From Stenotrophomonas cyclobalanopsidis (GTDB lineage Bacteria > Pseudomonadota > Gammaproteobacteria > Xanthomonadales > Xanthomonadaceae): a stretch of 64,000 bases of DNA. The DNA lies in contig NZ_VYKI01000001.1 of the NCBI RefSeq assembly GCF_008710035.1, forward strand, positions 375,513 to 439,512, read 5' to 3'. Position numbers and translations under genes: made by a program. Under the pieces are notes generated by a model. It saw nothing but the letters and a program-made list of their open reading frames with translations. It did no database searches and was not told the origin of the DNA. Below, in pieces: positions 35,498 to 45,969 of this stretch (position 1 is the stretch's first letter; each line of letters begins with the position of its first letter).

Positions 35498-35939
35498 GGA
35501 GTACGACGAGATGAGCGCGGTCAACGCCAAGGCGGCGTTCTTCTTCCTCAAGGAAGCCGGCCGCCACTTCAACGACGGTGGCCGCATCTGCACCCTGGTC
35601 ACCTCACTGCTGGGTGCCTACACGCCGTTCTATTCCAGCTACGCCGGCACCAAGGCGCCGGTGGAGCACTTCACCCGCGCGGCGTCGAAGGAGTTTGGCG
35701 AGCGCGGCATCTCGATGACCGCGATCGGCCCCGGTCCGATGGACACGCCGTTCTTCTACCCGGCAGAGAGTGTCGACGCGCAGGCGTACCACAAGACCGC
35801 GGCGGCGCTGTCCGCATTCACCCGCACCGGCCTGACCGATATCGCCGATATCGTGCCGTGGATCCGCTTCCTGGTGACCGATGGCTGGTGGATGACCGGG
35901 CAGACGATTCTGGTCAATGGTGGGTACACCACCAAGTAA
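35496..35939 (+). pseudogene. 5'-truncated short-chain dehydrogenase/reductase
   Basis: An SDR C-terminal half starting in frame as AEYDEMSAVNAKAAFFFLKEA, which aligns with alpha-4/beta-5 of classical SDRs. SYAGTKAPVEHFTRAASKEF (Tyr-x3-Lys), IGPGPMDTPF and MTGQTILVNGGYTTK at the end follow. The Rossmann N-terminus with TGxxxGIG, about 95-100 residues, is absent. Instead the 143-bp REP array abuts the fragment at about 35496, and an in-frame stop lies just upstream. The ATG at 35511 could start a 142-aa product, but it would lack the cofactor site. Probably a deletion caused by recombination at the array. Confidence 0.8.
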
Positions 35940-35972
35940 GGCAGCCATGCATGGCGTGGCTGCCCGCTACCT

Positions 35973-36029
35973 GTAGCGTCGAGCCATGCTCGACGGCTGT
36001 TGAATGAGACGGGCATGGCTCGGCTCTAC
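35973..36029. repeat. Inverted pair of SMAG/REPs downstream of leuB
   Basis: GTAGCGTCGAGCC...GGCTCGACGG-type palindrome, then a second arm GGGCATGGCTCGGCTCTAC. GTAG and CTAC ends face outward. Lies between the SDR fragment and the 3' end of leuB, so it may stabilise or end the operon transcript. Confidence 0.75.
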
Positions 36030-36046
36030 AGGCGTTGCCCGATGGG

Positions 36047-37108
36047 TCAGCGCAGCTTGGCCAGCACCGCGTCGGTGGCTGCAGCGGTGCTCACGGCCTG
36101 GCCCTTGGCGGCCAGGTCGGCGGTGAACACCCCATCGTCCAGCACCGCGTGCACGGCGGCTTCCACCGCAGCGGCTTCGGGGTCCAGGCCCAGCGAATGG
36201 CGCAGCAGCATCGCCGCGCTGAAGATCGTCGCGTAGGGATTGGCGATGCCCTTGCCGGCAATGTCCGGTGCCGAACCATGGATCGGTTCGTAGATGCCGA
36301 CCGCACCCGGCTCGCCCAGCGAAGCCGACGGCAACAGGCCCAGTGAACCGGCCAGCATCGAGGCTTCATCGGTGAGGATGTCGCCGAACATGTTCTCGGT
36401 GACGATCACGTCGTACTCGCGCGGCTTGGCCAGCAGGTGCATGGCCATCGAATCGACCAGCTGGTGTTCCAGCGCCACGTCCGGGAATTCCTCGCGGCCG
36501 ATGCGCGCGGCCACGTCACGCCACAGGCGCGAGGTCTCCAGCACGTTGGCCTTGTCCACCGAGGTGACCTTGCCGCGGCGCTGCTGGGCCAGGCGGAAGG
36601 CGCTGCGCAGCACGCGCTCGATCTCGGCCACGGTATAGCGGCACAGGTCGCTGGCACTGTCGGCGTCGCGGGTCTTGTCGCCGAAGTAGATGCCGCCGGT
36701 CAGCTCGCGCACCACCACGAAGTCCACGCCCTGCAGCAGCTCGGCCTTGATCGGCGAGGCGTGCAGTGCGGCTTCATGGGTGCGCACCGGGCGCAGGTTG
36801 GCGTACAGGCCCAGCGCCTTGCGGATCGCGAGCAGGCCCTGTTCCGGCCGCACCTTGGCATTCGGATCGGACCACTTCGGGCCACCCACGGCGCCCAGCA
36901 GCACCGCGTTGGCGGCCTGGCAGGCGGTGAGGGTGGCGGCCGGCAGCGGCTCGCCATGGCGGTCGATGGCGATGCCACCGATGTCGTGCTCGCTGAAGGT
37001 GAAGCTGTGGTTGAAGCGTTCGGCGACGACCTTCAGGACGGCAACCGCGGCGGCGGCGACTTCCGGGCCGATGCCATCACCGGGCAGGACAACAATTTCA
37101 GCGTGCAT
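36047..37108 (-). CDS. leuB: 3-isopropylmalate dehydrogenase
   Basis: 353 aa from the ATG at 37108. [10 protein letters not shown] at the N-terminus, [10 protein letters not shown] and the NAD/substrate block [28 protein letters not shown] are diagnostic. It oxidatively decarboxylates 3-isopropylmalate to 2-ketoisocaproate, the last dedicated leucine step before transamination. It overlaps leuD by 11 bp and is the final gene of the ilv-leu operon. Confidence 0.97.
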   Translation of the reverse strand: MHAEIVVLPGDGIGPEVAAAAVAVLKVVAERFNHSFTFSEHDIGGIAIDRHGEPLPAATLTACQAANAVLLGAVGGPKWSDPNAKVRPEQGLLAIRKALGLYANLRPVRTHEAALHASPIKAELLQGVDFVVVRELTGGIYFGDKTRDADSASDLCRYTVAEIERVLRSAFRLAQQRRGKVTSVDKANVLETSRLWRDVAARIGREEFPDVALEHQLVDSMAMHLLAKPREYDVIVTENMFGDILTDEASMLAGSLGLLPSASLGEPGAVGIYEPIHGSAPDIAGKGIANPYATIFSAAMLLRHSLGLDPEAAAVEAAVHAVLDDGVFTADLAAKGQAVSTAAATDAVLAKLR

Positions 37109-37675
37109 GCTCACTCTCGTAACGTTCGATTTCAGGGACACGGCCCAACAGATACCCCAACTGGTCGACACCTTCCAGCAGGCAGGTCTGCGAGAAGCCA
37201 TCCAGCGGGAAAGAATAGACGCGGCCGTCGGGGGTGCGCAGCTCCCGCGCGGCCACGTCGATGGTCAGCTCGTCGTCCGGGCGCTGCATCAGCGCCTGCA
37301 CGTCGGCTTCGTCCAGCACGATCGGCAGCAGGCCGTTCTTCAGCGAGTTACCGCGGAAGATGTCGGCGATCTCGCTGCTGACGATGGCACGCAGGCCCAG
37401 GTCGGTCAGCGCCCACGGCGCATGTTCGCGCGAGGAACCGCAGCCGAAGTTGCGGCCCGCGAGCAGGATGCTGCGGCCGGCGTTGTGCGGCTGGTTGAAG
37501 GCGAAGTCGGCCACCGGCGAACCGTCGGCCTGCCAGCGCCAGTCATTGAATGCATTGCGGCCCAGGCCGGCGCGTTCGGTGGTGGACAGGAACCGCGCCG
37601 GAATGATCTGGTCGGTGTCGATGTTGGTCTGCGCCAGCACCACGCTGGACGAGGTCAGGGTACGGAAACCTGCCA

Positions 37676-37676
<1 letters not shown>
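37098..37676 (-). CDS. leuD: 3-isopropylmalate dehydratase small subunit
   Basis: 192 aa from the ATG at 37676, which overlaps the leuC stop (TGATG). Conserved [30 protein letters not shown] and [15 protein letters not shown]. Forms the swivel domain of isopropylmalate isomerase with LeuC, converting 2- to 3-isopropylmalate in the cytoplasm. Confidence 0.97.
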
Positions 37677-39094
<1,418 letters not shown>

Positions 39095-39154
39095 GCGTAT
39101 GCCTGGCAGAAGTACGAAGGAGCGAACATCAATAAAGAAAGTGGAATGGTCAAG

Positions 39155-39928
39155 TCAGCGACGGCGGGCGAGCACGCGCAGGCGCACGTAGTCGGCCAGC
39201 GGCTGGCCGGCTGCGTCACGCGGCAGGTCGTCCAGCAGGGCCACGGCGGCCTCGCGCACGGTGGCGCGGGCGGCCGCTGGCAGATCGTCCAGCAGCGGCG
39301 CGGCGAACACCCGCAGCCAGCCGGCTACGCCGGTCGGCAGCGCGGTGGGGCGCGGCGTGGTTTCGATCAGCTGCACCTGGAAGCCATGCTGGCGCAGGCG
39401 GTCGGCGTAGGCATCGGCGGTGGGGAAGTACCACTGGAACGCGCTGGCGCCGTGGCCATGGGCCACGCGTGCGGCCTGCACCGCGGCGATGATCGTGGCC
39501 ACGTTGCCATGGCCGCCGAACTCGGCGACGAAACGGCCACCGGGTCGCAGCGCACGGCGCACGCCCTCCAGCACGCGGTCCGGGTTGCCCATCCAGTGCA
39601 GCGCGGCATTGCTGAACACCGCATCGAACTCGGCGTTGAAGGTCAGCGCGTGGCCATCCATCACCTGCGCATCGACGCCGCGCGCGCGGGCGGCATTGAC
39701 GAGTTCCGGCGAGGCGTCCACGCCGTGGATGCGTGCGCCGCTCAGTGCCAGTTCGGTGCTGAGTACGCCATCGCCACAGCCCAGGTCGAGGATGCGTTCA
39801 CCGGTGCGCGGGTCGAGCAGGCGCGACACCGCACCGCCGAGCAGCGGCACGAAGCCGGCATCGATCGCATAGTCTTGGGCGTTCCACTGCTGGCCGGCGG
39901 CCATGGTGGCGGTGTCGAAGGCGCTCAT
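39155..39928 (-). CDS. Tam-like class I SAM methyltransferase inside the leucine operon
   Basis: 257 aa, SAM-binding motif ILDLGCGDGVLSTELA near residue 45, DASPELV, FDAVFSNAALHWM and RPGGRFVAEFGG. The FSNAALHWM and GWLRVFAAPLLDDLP pattern resembles trans-aconitate methyltransferases, which methylate tricarboxylates. It lies 10 bp after leuA and 60 bp before leuC, exactly between synthesis and isomerisation of isopropylmalate. In yeast a trans-aconitate methyltransferase also methylates 3-isopropylmalate, so an isopropylmalate or aconitate substrate is plausible but inferred. Confidence 0.75.
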   Translation of the reverse strand: MSAFDTATMAAGQQWNAQDYAIDAGFVPLLGGAVSRLLDPRTGERILDLGCGDGVLSTELALSGARIHGVDASPELVNAARARGVDAQVMDGHALTFNAEFDAVFSNAALHWMGNPDRVLEGVRRALRPGGRFVAEFGGHGNVATIIAAVQAARVAHGHGASAFQWYFPTADAYADRLRQHGFQVQLIETTPRPTALPTGVAGWLRVFAAPLLDDLPAAARATVREAAVALLDDLPRDAAGQPLADYVRLRVLARRR

Positions 39929-39938
39929 GTCAGTTTCC

Positions 39939-41522
39939 TCAGGCGGTGGCGGCGGTCGGGGTTTCGGTGTTGCTGGCGGCGGCCTGGCGCTGGCGCAGCA
40001 GGCGGTTGGCCACGTCCAGCCAGGCCAGCGCGGAGGCTTCGATGATGTCCTTGCTGGTGCCGGTGCCGTCGTACTCCACGCCTTCGTGGCGCACGCTCAG
40101 ATTGGCCTCGCCGCGCGCGTCGGCACCGATGCCGACGCTGTGCACCTGGTAGCTGTCCAGCTGCAGCTGCACGCCGGTGGCCGAGGAGAGTGCGCCGAAC
40201 AGGGCATCGACCGGGCCATCGCCCTGCGCGGTTTCGGCCACGCGCTTGCCTTCCGGATCGGACAGTTCGACCAGCGCATTGGCGCGGCTGCCGACGTCGC
40301 TGATGGTCATCGAGGCCAGGCGGTAGCCTTGGTTGTCGCCGCCGCCCTGCATCAAGGTCTGCAGGTCGGCGTCGGTGACCACGCGCTGCTGCTCGCACAT
40401 CGCCTTGAACTGTTCGAAGACCAGCTTCAGTTCGTCTTCTTCCAGCCAGAAGCCCAGCGCACGCAGGCGAGATTCGACCGCGGCGCGGCCGCTGTGGCGG
40501 CCCAGCACCATCTGCGAATCTTCCCAGCCCACGTCTTCCGGACGCATGATTTCGTAGGTGCCGCGGTGGCGCAGCATGCCGTGCTGGTGAATGCCCGATT
40601 CATGGGCGAACGCATTGGCGCCGACGATGGCCTTGTTGCGCTGGACCGGCATGCCGACCAAGCGCTGCAGCAGCTGCGAGGTGCCGACGATGCGCGGGGT
40701 GTTGATCGCAGTGTCCTGCTCGTAGAAGGCCTGGCGCACCTTCAGCACCATGGCGATTTCTTCCAGCGAGCAGTTGCCGGCGCGTTCGCCGATGCCGTTG
40801 ATGGTGCACTCGACCTGGCGCGCGCCACCTTCGACGGCGGCCAGCGAGTTGGCCACGGCCAGGCCCAGGTCGTTGTGGCAGTGCGCGCTGAAGACCACGT
40901 TGGCCGCGTTCGGAACATCGGCCACGCCGGCGATGACCTGCTGGAACATCGCGCGGATTTCTTCCGGCGTGGTGAAGCCCACGGTGTCGGGCAGGTTGAC
41001 GGTGGTCGCGCCGGCGGCGATCGCCACGCGGGACACTTCGATCAGGTAGTCCAGCTCGGTGCGGGTGGCATCCTCGGCCGAGAACTCCACGTCGTCGACG
41101 TAGGTGCGGGCCAGGGTGACGTGCTTGCGTACCGACTCCAGTACCTGCTCGCGGGTCATGCGCAGCTTGTGCTCGCGGTGCAGCGGGCTGGTCGACAGGA
41201 ACAGGTGCAGGCGCGGGCTGGCCGCTGCTTCCAGGGCGCGTGCCGAGGTTTCGATATCGGCCTGCAGGCAGCGCGACAGCACCGCCAGGGTCAGGCTCGG
41301 GCGGCGCAGCTCACGGCCGATCAGGGCCATCGCTTCGCGGTCGGACTGCGAGCTGGCCGGGAAGCCGGTCTCGATGACGTCCACGCCCAGTTCGTCCAGC
41401 GCACGCGCCATCACCAGCTTCTGCGGCGGGCTCATGCTGCAGCCGGGGGACTGCTCGCCGTCCCGCAGGGTGGTGTCGAAGATGCGGATGCGCGGGGTGG
41501 TAATTCGTTCGATGGTGGTCAC
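39939..41522 (-). CDS. leuA: 2-isopropylmalate synthase
   Basis: 527 aa, starting with GTG at 41522 that overlaps the ilvA stop (GTGA). The catalytic TIM barrel opens [16 protein letters not shown], with [39 protein letters not shown] and the metal-binding HxH region. The C-terminal LeuA allosteric (leucine-binding) domain begins at about 390. It condenses acetyl-CoA with 2-ketoisovalerate, the committed leucine step, and is probably feedback-inhibited by leucine. Confidence 0.96.
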   Translation of the reverse strand: MTTIERITTPRIRIFDTTLRDGEQSPGCSMSPPQKLVMARALDELGVDVIETGFPASSQSDREAMALIGRELRRPSLTLAVLSRCLQADIETSARALEAAASPRLHLFLSTSPLHREHKLRMTREQVLESVRKHVTLARTYVDDVEFSAEDATRTELDYLIEVSRVAIAAGATTVNLPDTVGFTTPEEIRAMFQQVIAGVADVPNAANVVFSAHCHNDLGLAVANSLAAVEGGARQVECTINGIGERAGNCSLEEIAMVLKVRQAFYEQDTAINTPRIVGTSQLLQRLVGMPVQRNKAIVGANAFAHESGIHQHGMLRHRGTYEIMRPEDVGWEDSQMVLGRHSGRAAVESRLRALGFWLEEDELKLVFEQFKAMCEQQRVVTDADLQTLMQGGGDNQGYRLASMTISDVGSRANALVELSDPEGKRVAETAQGDGPVDALFGALSSATGVQLQLDSYQVHSVGIGADARGEANLSVRHEGVEYDGTGTSKDIIEASALAWLDVANRLLRQRQAAASNTETPTAATA

Positions 41523-42610
41523 AGGGAAATCTCCTCGACAGCGGGCGCGGCGGCTTGCAGGTTGGAAGGGGAAGAGGTGGGGGAGGCGGGGGCGCTGGCC
41601 TTGCTGGGCGAGCGCGGGGTTTCAGTGCGGCGCCGGCGCGGTTTGCGCGGCGGCCGGGGACGGATGTCGGTCAGCAGGCCGGCCAGCACGCCGGCATCGA
41701 TGTTGCCGCCGGACACCACCGCGCATTTGCGGCGGCCAGCCACGCGGCGGCCGGCGGCCAGGGCCAGTGCACCGGCGCCCTCGGCGATGATGTGTTCTTC
41801 CAGCGCCAGGCGGACCAGGGTCTCGCGCAGCTCGGCTTCGCGCACGATCACCACGTCGTCCAGCAGCGAGGCGCACAGGCGGCGGGTCAGGTAGCCGGGC
41901 ACCTTCACCCGCACGCCGTCGGCCAGCGACGGCACCGGTGCGATCTCGTTGACGTCACCGTGGATCGCGCGGGCCATCGAATCGACGCCCTCGACCTGTG
42001 CACCGATGATGCGCACGCCCTGCGATTTCAGTGCCAGCGCCACGCCGGAGGCCAGGCCGCCGCCGCCGATCGGCACGATCACCACGTCTGGCGCATGCGG
42101 CGCCAGTTCGATGCCGACCGTGCCCTGGCCGGCGATCACGTCGGCATCGTCGAAGGCGGACAGGAAGCGGTAGCCATGGCGCTGCGCCAGTTCGACGGCG
42201 AAGGCGAAGGCCTCGTCGTAGCTGTTGCCGTGCTGCCGCACCGTGGCGCCCCAGTGGGCGACACCGGCGATCTTGGTCGCCGGCGCGCCATGCGGCATCA
42301 CGGTGATGGCCGGTACGTCCAGACGGTAGGCGGCCCAGGCCACGCCCTGGGCGTGGTTGCCGGCCGAAGCGCAGATCACCGGCCGGGTGTCGCCGCGTTC
42401 GCGGCCGGCCAGCAGCGCGTTCAATGCGCCGCGCACCTTGTAGGAACCGGTGCGCTGCAGGTTTTCCAGCTTCAGCCAGGTGCCGAAGCGTTCGGCATGG
42501 TGCAGCGGGGTAGGCGGCAGGAAGCGGCGCAGGCGGGCCTGCGCAGCCAGTACGTCGGCGACGCTTACGTCGCCGACATCGCTTTCCTTGCTGGCATCAG
42601 CGGCCGGCAT
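41519..42610 (-). CDS. ilvA: Threonine deaminase without ACT domain, with basic tail
   Basis: 363 aa, PLP fold type II. The Schiff-base Lys is in [10 protein letters not shown], with [25 protein letters not shown] and the Ser/Gly loop [10 protein letters not shown]. It makes 2-oxobutyrate from threonine for isoleucine. The C-terminal ACT regulatory domain of biosynthetic IlvA is absent. Instead the protein ends in about 45 residues rich in Pro, Arg, Ser and Ala ([14 protein letters not shown] onward). It overlaps leuA by 4 bp, and the preceding small ORF runs into its start. Lack of the ACT domain predicts weak isoleucine feedback. Confidence 0.9.
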   Translation of the reverse strand: MPAADASKESDVGDVSVADVLAAQARLRRFLPPTPLHHAERFGTWLKLENLQRTGSYKVRGALNALLAGRERGDTRPVICASAGNHAQGVAWAAYRLDVPAITVMPHGAPATKIAGVAHWGATVRQHGNSYDEAFAFAVELAQRHGYRFLSAFDDADVIAGQGTVGIELAPHAPDVVIVPIGGGGLASGVALALKSQGVRIIGAQVEGVDSMARAIHGDVNEIAPVPSLADGVRVKVPGYLTRRLCASLLDDVVIVREAELRETLVRLALEEHIIAEGAGALALAAGRRVAGRRKCAVVSGGNIDAGVLAGLLTDIRPRPPRKPRRRRTETPRSPSKASAPASPTSSPSNLQAAAPAVEEISL

Positions 42611-42713
42611 GGGCCACCAGCGGATTGCCGGACTGCGCCGGGTGCGGGCACGGGCGACGAAGAAGACGCCTCCGTGCCGGCACCGTGGTCGCTACGGTAC
42701 GGGTATTCATCAT
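42597..42713 (-). CDS. Possible 38-aa coupled ORF between ilvM and ilvA
   Basis: Begins ATGATG overlapping the ilvM stop by 4 bp and ends 13 bp inside ilvA in another frame. The peptide (MMNTRTVATTVPARRRLLRR...) is basic and matches no family. It may simply carry ribosomes from ilvM to the poorly preceded ilvA start. Not certain to be a real product. Confidence 0.3.
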   Translation of the reverse strand: MMNTRTVATTVPARRRLLRRPCPHPAQSGNPLVAHAGR

Positions 42714-42958
42714 GCAGCTCCTTCCACGGGCGTCAGCTGTACCGACACACAGTCGTAGATCTTTTCCATCTGCCGGCACAGGGTCTCCGGCGGCCGCTGG
42801 CCATCGACCACCAGCTGCAGGTGCCAGCGTCCGTCATCGGTGGCCACCGGCGCGCCGCTGATCGCGCGCGGGGCGAAGCCGCGGCGTTCGGCCATGCCGA
42901 TCACACGCAGCAGCGCGCCTTCGGCCGGGTGCAGCACCAAGTCAAGCCGGTATTGCAT
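42710..42958 (-). CDS. ilvM: Acetolactate synthase regulatory (small) subunit, IlvM-like
   Basis: 82 aa from the ATG at 42958, a single ACT domain: MQYRLDLVLHPAEGALLRVIGMAERRGF and WHLQLVVDGQRPPETLCRQMEKIYDC. It overlaps the ilvG end by 17 bp, as in enteric ilvGM. Expected to activate IlvG and tune its sensitivity to branched-chain amino acids. Confidence 0.9.
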   Translation of the reverse strand: MQYRLDLVLHPAEGALLRVIGMAERRGFAPRAISGAPVATDDGRWHLQLVVDGQRPPETLCRQMEKIYDCVSVQLTPVEGAA

Positions 42959-44678
42959 TGGGGGTCTCCTGGCGGGCGTGGGCGGGGTTGCTTTCCAGCA
43001 TGGTGCTGTTGGCGGTGTTGGGCGGCACCAGCGGCCACACGTTGGCGCGTGCATCGATGGCCACGTGCAGCAGGGCCGGGCCCGGCTCGGCCAGCAGCGC
43101 GGCCAGCCCACCCTCGACGTCGTCGCGGTTGTCGATGCGGGTAGCGGCGATGCCGAACACCTTGGCGAGGGCCACGAAGTCGGGGTTGTCGGACAGGTCG
43201 ATCTCGCTGTAGCGCTCGGAAAAGAACAGCTCCTGCCACTGCCGCACCATGCCCAGCGAACTGTTGTCCAGCAGCACGATCTTCACCGGCAGCCGGCAAC
43301 GCGCGATGGTGGTCAGCTCCTGCACGTTCATCATGAAGCTGCCATCACCGGACACCAGCACCACGGTGCGGTCGGGGCAGGCGAACTGCGCGCCCATCGC
43401 CGCCGGCAGGCCGAAGCCCATGGTGCCCAGCGCGCCACTGGTCAGGTGGTTGCGCGGGTGGTTGAAGCGGCAGTGCTGGGCCACCCACATCTGGTGCTGG
43501 CCGACATCGCAGGCGATGACCGTGTCGGCCGGCGCCACTTCGCTCAGCCGCTTCAGCAGCGCCGGGGCGTAGATGTGCTGGCCCGGTGCGTCGTAGCGGG
43601 CGGCGAAGCGGTCGCGGTGCTGGGCACAGCGCTTGCGCCATGCGTCCTGGTGGGCCTGGGGGGAGGGGAAGGCCGCACGCAGGGCGCGGATGGCATGGCT
43701 GACATTGCCCGGCACCGCGACATCGGCGCTGCGCAGCTTGGAGATCTCGTAGGCGTCGGCGTCGATGTGGACCACGCGGGCGAACGGAGCGAACTCGGCC
43801 AGCTTGCCGGTGGCACGGTCATCGAAGCGCGCACCCAGCACCAGCAGCAGGTCGCTTTCCTGCACCGCCATGTTCGCGGCGCGGGTGCCGTGCATGCCCA
43901 GCATGCCCAGCGACTGCGGGTGCTGCGGGGGCAGCGCACCCAGGCCACGCAGGGTCATCACGGTGGGGATGGCGCTGGCCTCGGCGAAGTCGCGCAGGTC
44001 CTGCACGGCCTCGCCCAGGGCAATGCCACCACCGGCGTAGATCACCGGCTTCTCGGCCGCTGCCAGTGCAGCGATGGCCTCGGCGATGGCCGCATCGGCG
44101 GCGGCCGCCGGCGGTTCCACGCGGGACGGCACGTGCACCGGCAGGTGGCTGGCATCGGCCAGCTGCACGTCCTTGGGCAGGTCGATCAGCACCGGGCCGG
44201 GGCGGCCCTCGCGGGCGATGCGGAAGGCGTCGGCGACCACGCGCGGCAGGTCATCGACGCTGCGCACCAGCCAGCTGTGCTTGACGATGGGCAGGGTCAG
44301 GCCGAACACATCCAGTTCCTGGAAGGCGTCGGTACCCAGCAGCGGTGTGCCGACCTGGCCGGTGATGCAGACCATCGGCACCGAATCCAGCATCGCATCG
44401 GCGATGCCGGTGACCAGGTTCGACGCGCCGGGGCCGGAGGTGGCCACGCAGACGCCGACCTGGCCGCTGGCGCGGGCGAAGCCATTGGCCGCCAGCGCCG
44501 CACCCTGCTCGTGGCGCACCAGGATGTGCTTCAGCGACGAATCCACCAGCGCGTCGTAGAACGGCATGATGGTGCCGCCGGGATAGCCGAACAGCGTACG
44601 GACGCCCTCGGCCTCCAGCGCCTGGGTCAGCCAGCGCGCGCCGTTGGGCGGCGCGCTGCGGTGTGTGGGAGAGTTCAT
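42942..44678 (-). CDS. ilvG: Acetolactate synthase large subunit
   Basis: 578 aa from the ATG at 44678. Longer in-frame extension into ilvC is a shadow. ThDP enzyme with FGYPGGTIMPFYDAL and the catalytic Glu in VRHEQGAALAANGFARASG. The ThDP site is GDGSFMMNVQELTTIARCRLPVKIVLLDN. It condenses pyruvate with pyruvate or 2-oxobutyrate for valine/leucine and isoleucine. Second gene of the operon, 38 bp after ilvC, paired with ilvM. Confidence 0.96.
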   Translation of the reverse strand: MNSPTHRSAPPNGARWLTQALEAEGVRTLFGYPGGTIMPFYDALVDSSLKHILVRHEQGAALAANGFARASGQVGVCVATSGPGASNLVTGIADAMLDSVPMVCITGQVGTPLLGTDAFQELDVFGLTLPIVKHSWLVRSVDDLPRVVADAFRIAREGRPGPVLIDLPKDVQLADASHLPVHVPSRVEPPAAAADAAIAEAIAALAAAEKPVIYAGGGIALGEAVQDLRDFAEASAIPTVMTLRGLGALPPQHPQSLGMLGMHGTRAANMAVQESDLLLVLGARFDDRATGKLAEFAPFARVVHIDADAYEISKLRSADVAVPGNVSHAIRALRAAFPSPQAHQDAWRKRCAQHRDRFAARYDAPGQHIYAPALLKRLSEVAPADTVIACDVGQHQMWVAQHCRFNHPRNHLTSGALGTMGFGLPAAMGAQFACPDRTVVLVSGDGSFMMNVQELTTIARCRLPVKIVLLDNSSLGMVRQWQELFFSERYSEIDLSDNPDFVALAKVFGIAATRIDNRDDVEGGLAALLAEPGPALLHVAIDARANVWPLVPPNTANSTMLESNPAHARQETPNAIPA

Positions 44679-44716
44679 GGGGGAACCTTGCAAAGCGGGT
44701 GGGGGAGGCTGCGTGG

Positions 44717-45691
44717 TTACGCAGCCTGTCCTTGCAACCAGACCATCTTGGCGCGCAGTTCCTTGCCCACCTTCTCGATCGGGTGCTCCAGGTCGGCCTG
44801 CTTGTACTTCTTGTAGTTCGGCAGGCCCGCTTCGTACTCGGCCACCCAGTTCTTGGTGAAGGTGCCGTCCTGGATGTCCTTCAGCACTTCCTTCATGCGC
44901 TCCTTGGTGCCGGCGTCGATCACGCGCGGGCCGCTGACGTAGTCGCCGTACTGGGCGGTCTCGGAGACGAATTCCAGCATGCGCGAGATGCCGCCTTCGT
45001 AGAACAGGTCGACGATCAGCTTCAGTTCGTGCAGCACTTCGTAGTAGGCGATTTCCGGCTGGTAGCCGGCTTCCACCAGCGTCTCGAAGCCGGCCTGCAC
45101 CAGCGCCGAGGCGCCGCCGCACAGCACTGCCTGCTCACCGAACAGATCGGTTTCGGTTTCTTCCTTGAAGGTGGTCTGGATCAGGTTGGCGCGGGCGCCG
45201 CCCAGACCGGCCGCGTAGGCCTTGGCATGCTGTTCGGCCTTGCCGCTGACATCCTGGTGGATGGCCCAGATGCACGGCACGCCGCGGCCGATTTCGTATT
45301 CGCGACGGACCAGCGCGCCCGGGCCCTTCGGCGCGACCAGCACCACGTCCAGGTCGGCGCGCGGCTCGATCATGCCGTAATGCACGTTCAGGCCGTGGGC
45401 GAACAGCAGGCAGGCACCCTGTTTCATGTTTGGCGCCAGCACCTCGTTGTACAGCTTCTTCTGCACCATGTCCGGGGTCAGCACGGCGACCAGGTCGGCG
45501 TACTTCACGGCGTCAGCCGGGGCCACCACGTTGAAGCCGTCGGCCTGGGCCTTGGCTTCGGTCGGGCCGCCCGGGCGCAGGCCTACCACCACGTCGAAAC
45601 CGGATTCGCGCAGGTTCAGTGCGTGGGCGCGGCCCTGGCTGCCGTAGCCGATGACGGCGATCTTGGTCTGGGGCAGATCGTTGGTGCTCAT
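44717..45691 (-). CDS. ilvC: Ketol-acid reductoisomerase (class I)
   Basis: 324 aa. NADPH motif [42 protein letters not shown] and the C-terminal knotted domain with [12 protein letters not shown] and [17 protein letters not shown]. Mg2+-dependent isomerisation/reduction of acetolactate in valine and isoleucine synthesis. First structural gene of the operon. AAGGAACC lies before the ATG, immediately downstream of terminator 2 of the leader. Confidence 0.97.
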   Translation of the reverse strand: MSTNDLPQTKIAVIGYGSQGRAHALNLRESGFDVVVGLRPGGPTEAKAQADGFNVVAPADAVKYADLVAVLTPDMVQKKLYNEVLAPNMKQGACLLFAHGLNVHYGMIEPRADLDVVLVAPKGPGALVRREYEIGRGVPCIWAIHQDVSGKAEQHAKAYAAGLGGARANLIQTTFKEETETDLFGEQAVLCGGASALVQAGFETLVEAGYQPEIAYYEVLHELKLIVDLFYEGGISRMLEFVSETAQYGDYVSGPRVIDAGTKERMKEVLKDIQDGTFTKNWVAEYEAGLPNYKKYKQADLEHPIEKVGKELRAKMVWLQGQAA

Positions 45692-45714
45692 GGGGAGGTT
45701 CCTTGCGGTGGGAA

Positions 45715-45754
45715 GAAAAAAGACGGCCGGCAGTCGAAGCGACGTACCGGCCGG
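45715..45754 (-). terminator. Second leader terminator, directly before ilvC
   Basis: Read on the minus strand: CGGCCGG / CCGGCCG 7-bp stem (arms 45747-45753 and 45724-45730) with an internal GTCG/CGAC pairing, followed by TC and six T. The left arm starts immediately after the stop codon of the short ORF at 45755, so a terminating ribosome would melt it. It lies 24 bp upstream of the ilvC start. Confidence 0.75.
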
Positions 45755-45856
45755 TCAGGGGAAAACGGTGGGGGAGGCGCCGCGCATCGCACGGGCGCAG
45801 CCACCACGAGGCTTCGTGGTGTGGCAGGTCCGGGTTTGGCAGTGGGCGGTGGTCAT
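45755..45856 (-). CDS. Second short leader ORF (33 aa, Thr-rich)
   Basis: ATG at 45856 to TGA at 45755. MTTAHCQTRTCHTTKPRGG begins the peptide: seven Thr and three Cys in 33 residues. It contains a perfect hairpin (CACCACGA-loop-TCGTGGTG, 45802-45821). Its stop abuts terminator 2. No good ribosome binding site is seen. It may be a second sensing peptide or merely a translated spacer; position and composition make it worth listing. Threonine is the precursor of isoleucine. Confidence 0.4.
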   Translation of the reverse strand: MTTAHCQTRTCHTTKPRGGCARAMRGASPTVFP

Positions 45857-45888
45857 GGTGGTTGCGTCTGAAACCAGGTCTTGAAATG

Positions 45889-45969
45889 AAAAAACCCGCA
45901 CCGGGGCGGGTGCGGGTTTTTGTCGAGTTCGGGTGTGTCTGTTGCTTACACGCTGGCTCGTCCCGCACC
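45889..45969 (-). promoter_or_regulatory. ilv operon transcription attenuator
   Basis: Minus-strand reading. Terminator stem CCCGCACC (45909-45916) / GGTGCGGG (45895-45902) with loop CGCCCC and six T (45889-45894). A second GGTGCGGG (45962-45969) lies within the leader-peptide codons about 12 nt after the ILVLVLI run and can pair with the same CCCGCACC as antiterminator. Ribosome stalling at Ile/Leu/Val codons would leave it free and allow readthrough. Completion of the peptide would cover it and permit termination. Confidence 0.9.

Noticed and set aside
44679..45122. Longer ilvG start inside ilvC
   Set aside because: It would overlap conserved ilvC coding sequence; the family N-terminus begins at 44678.
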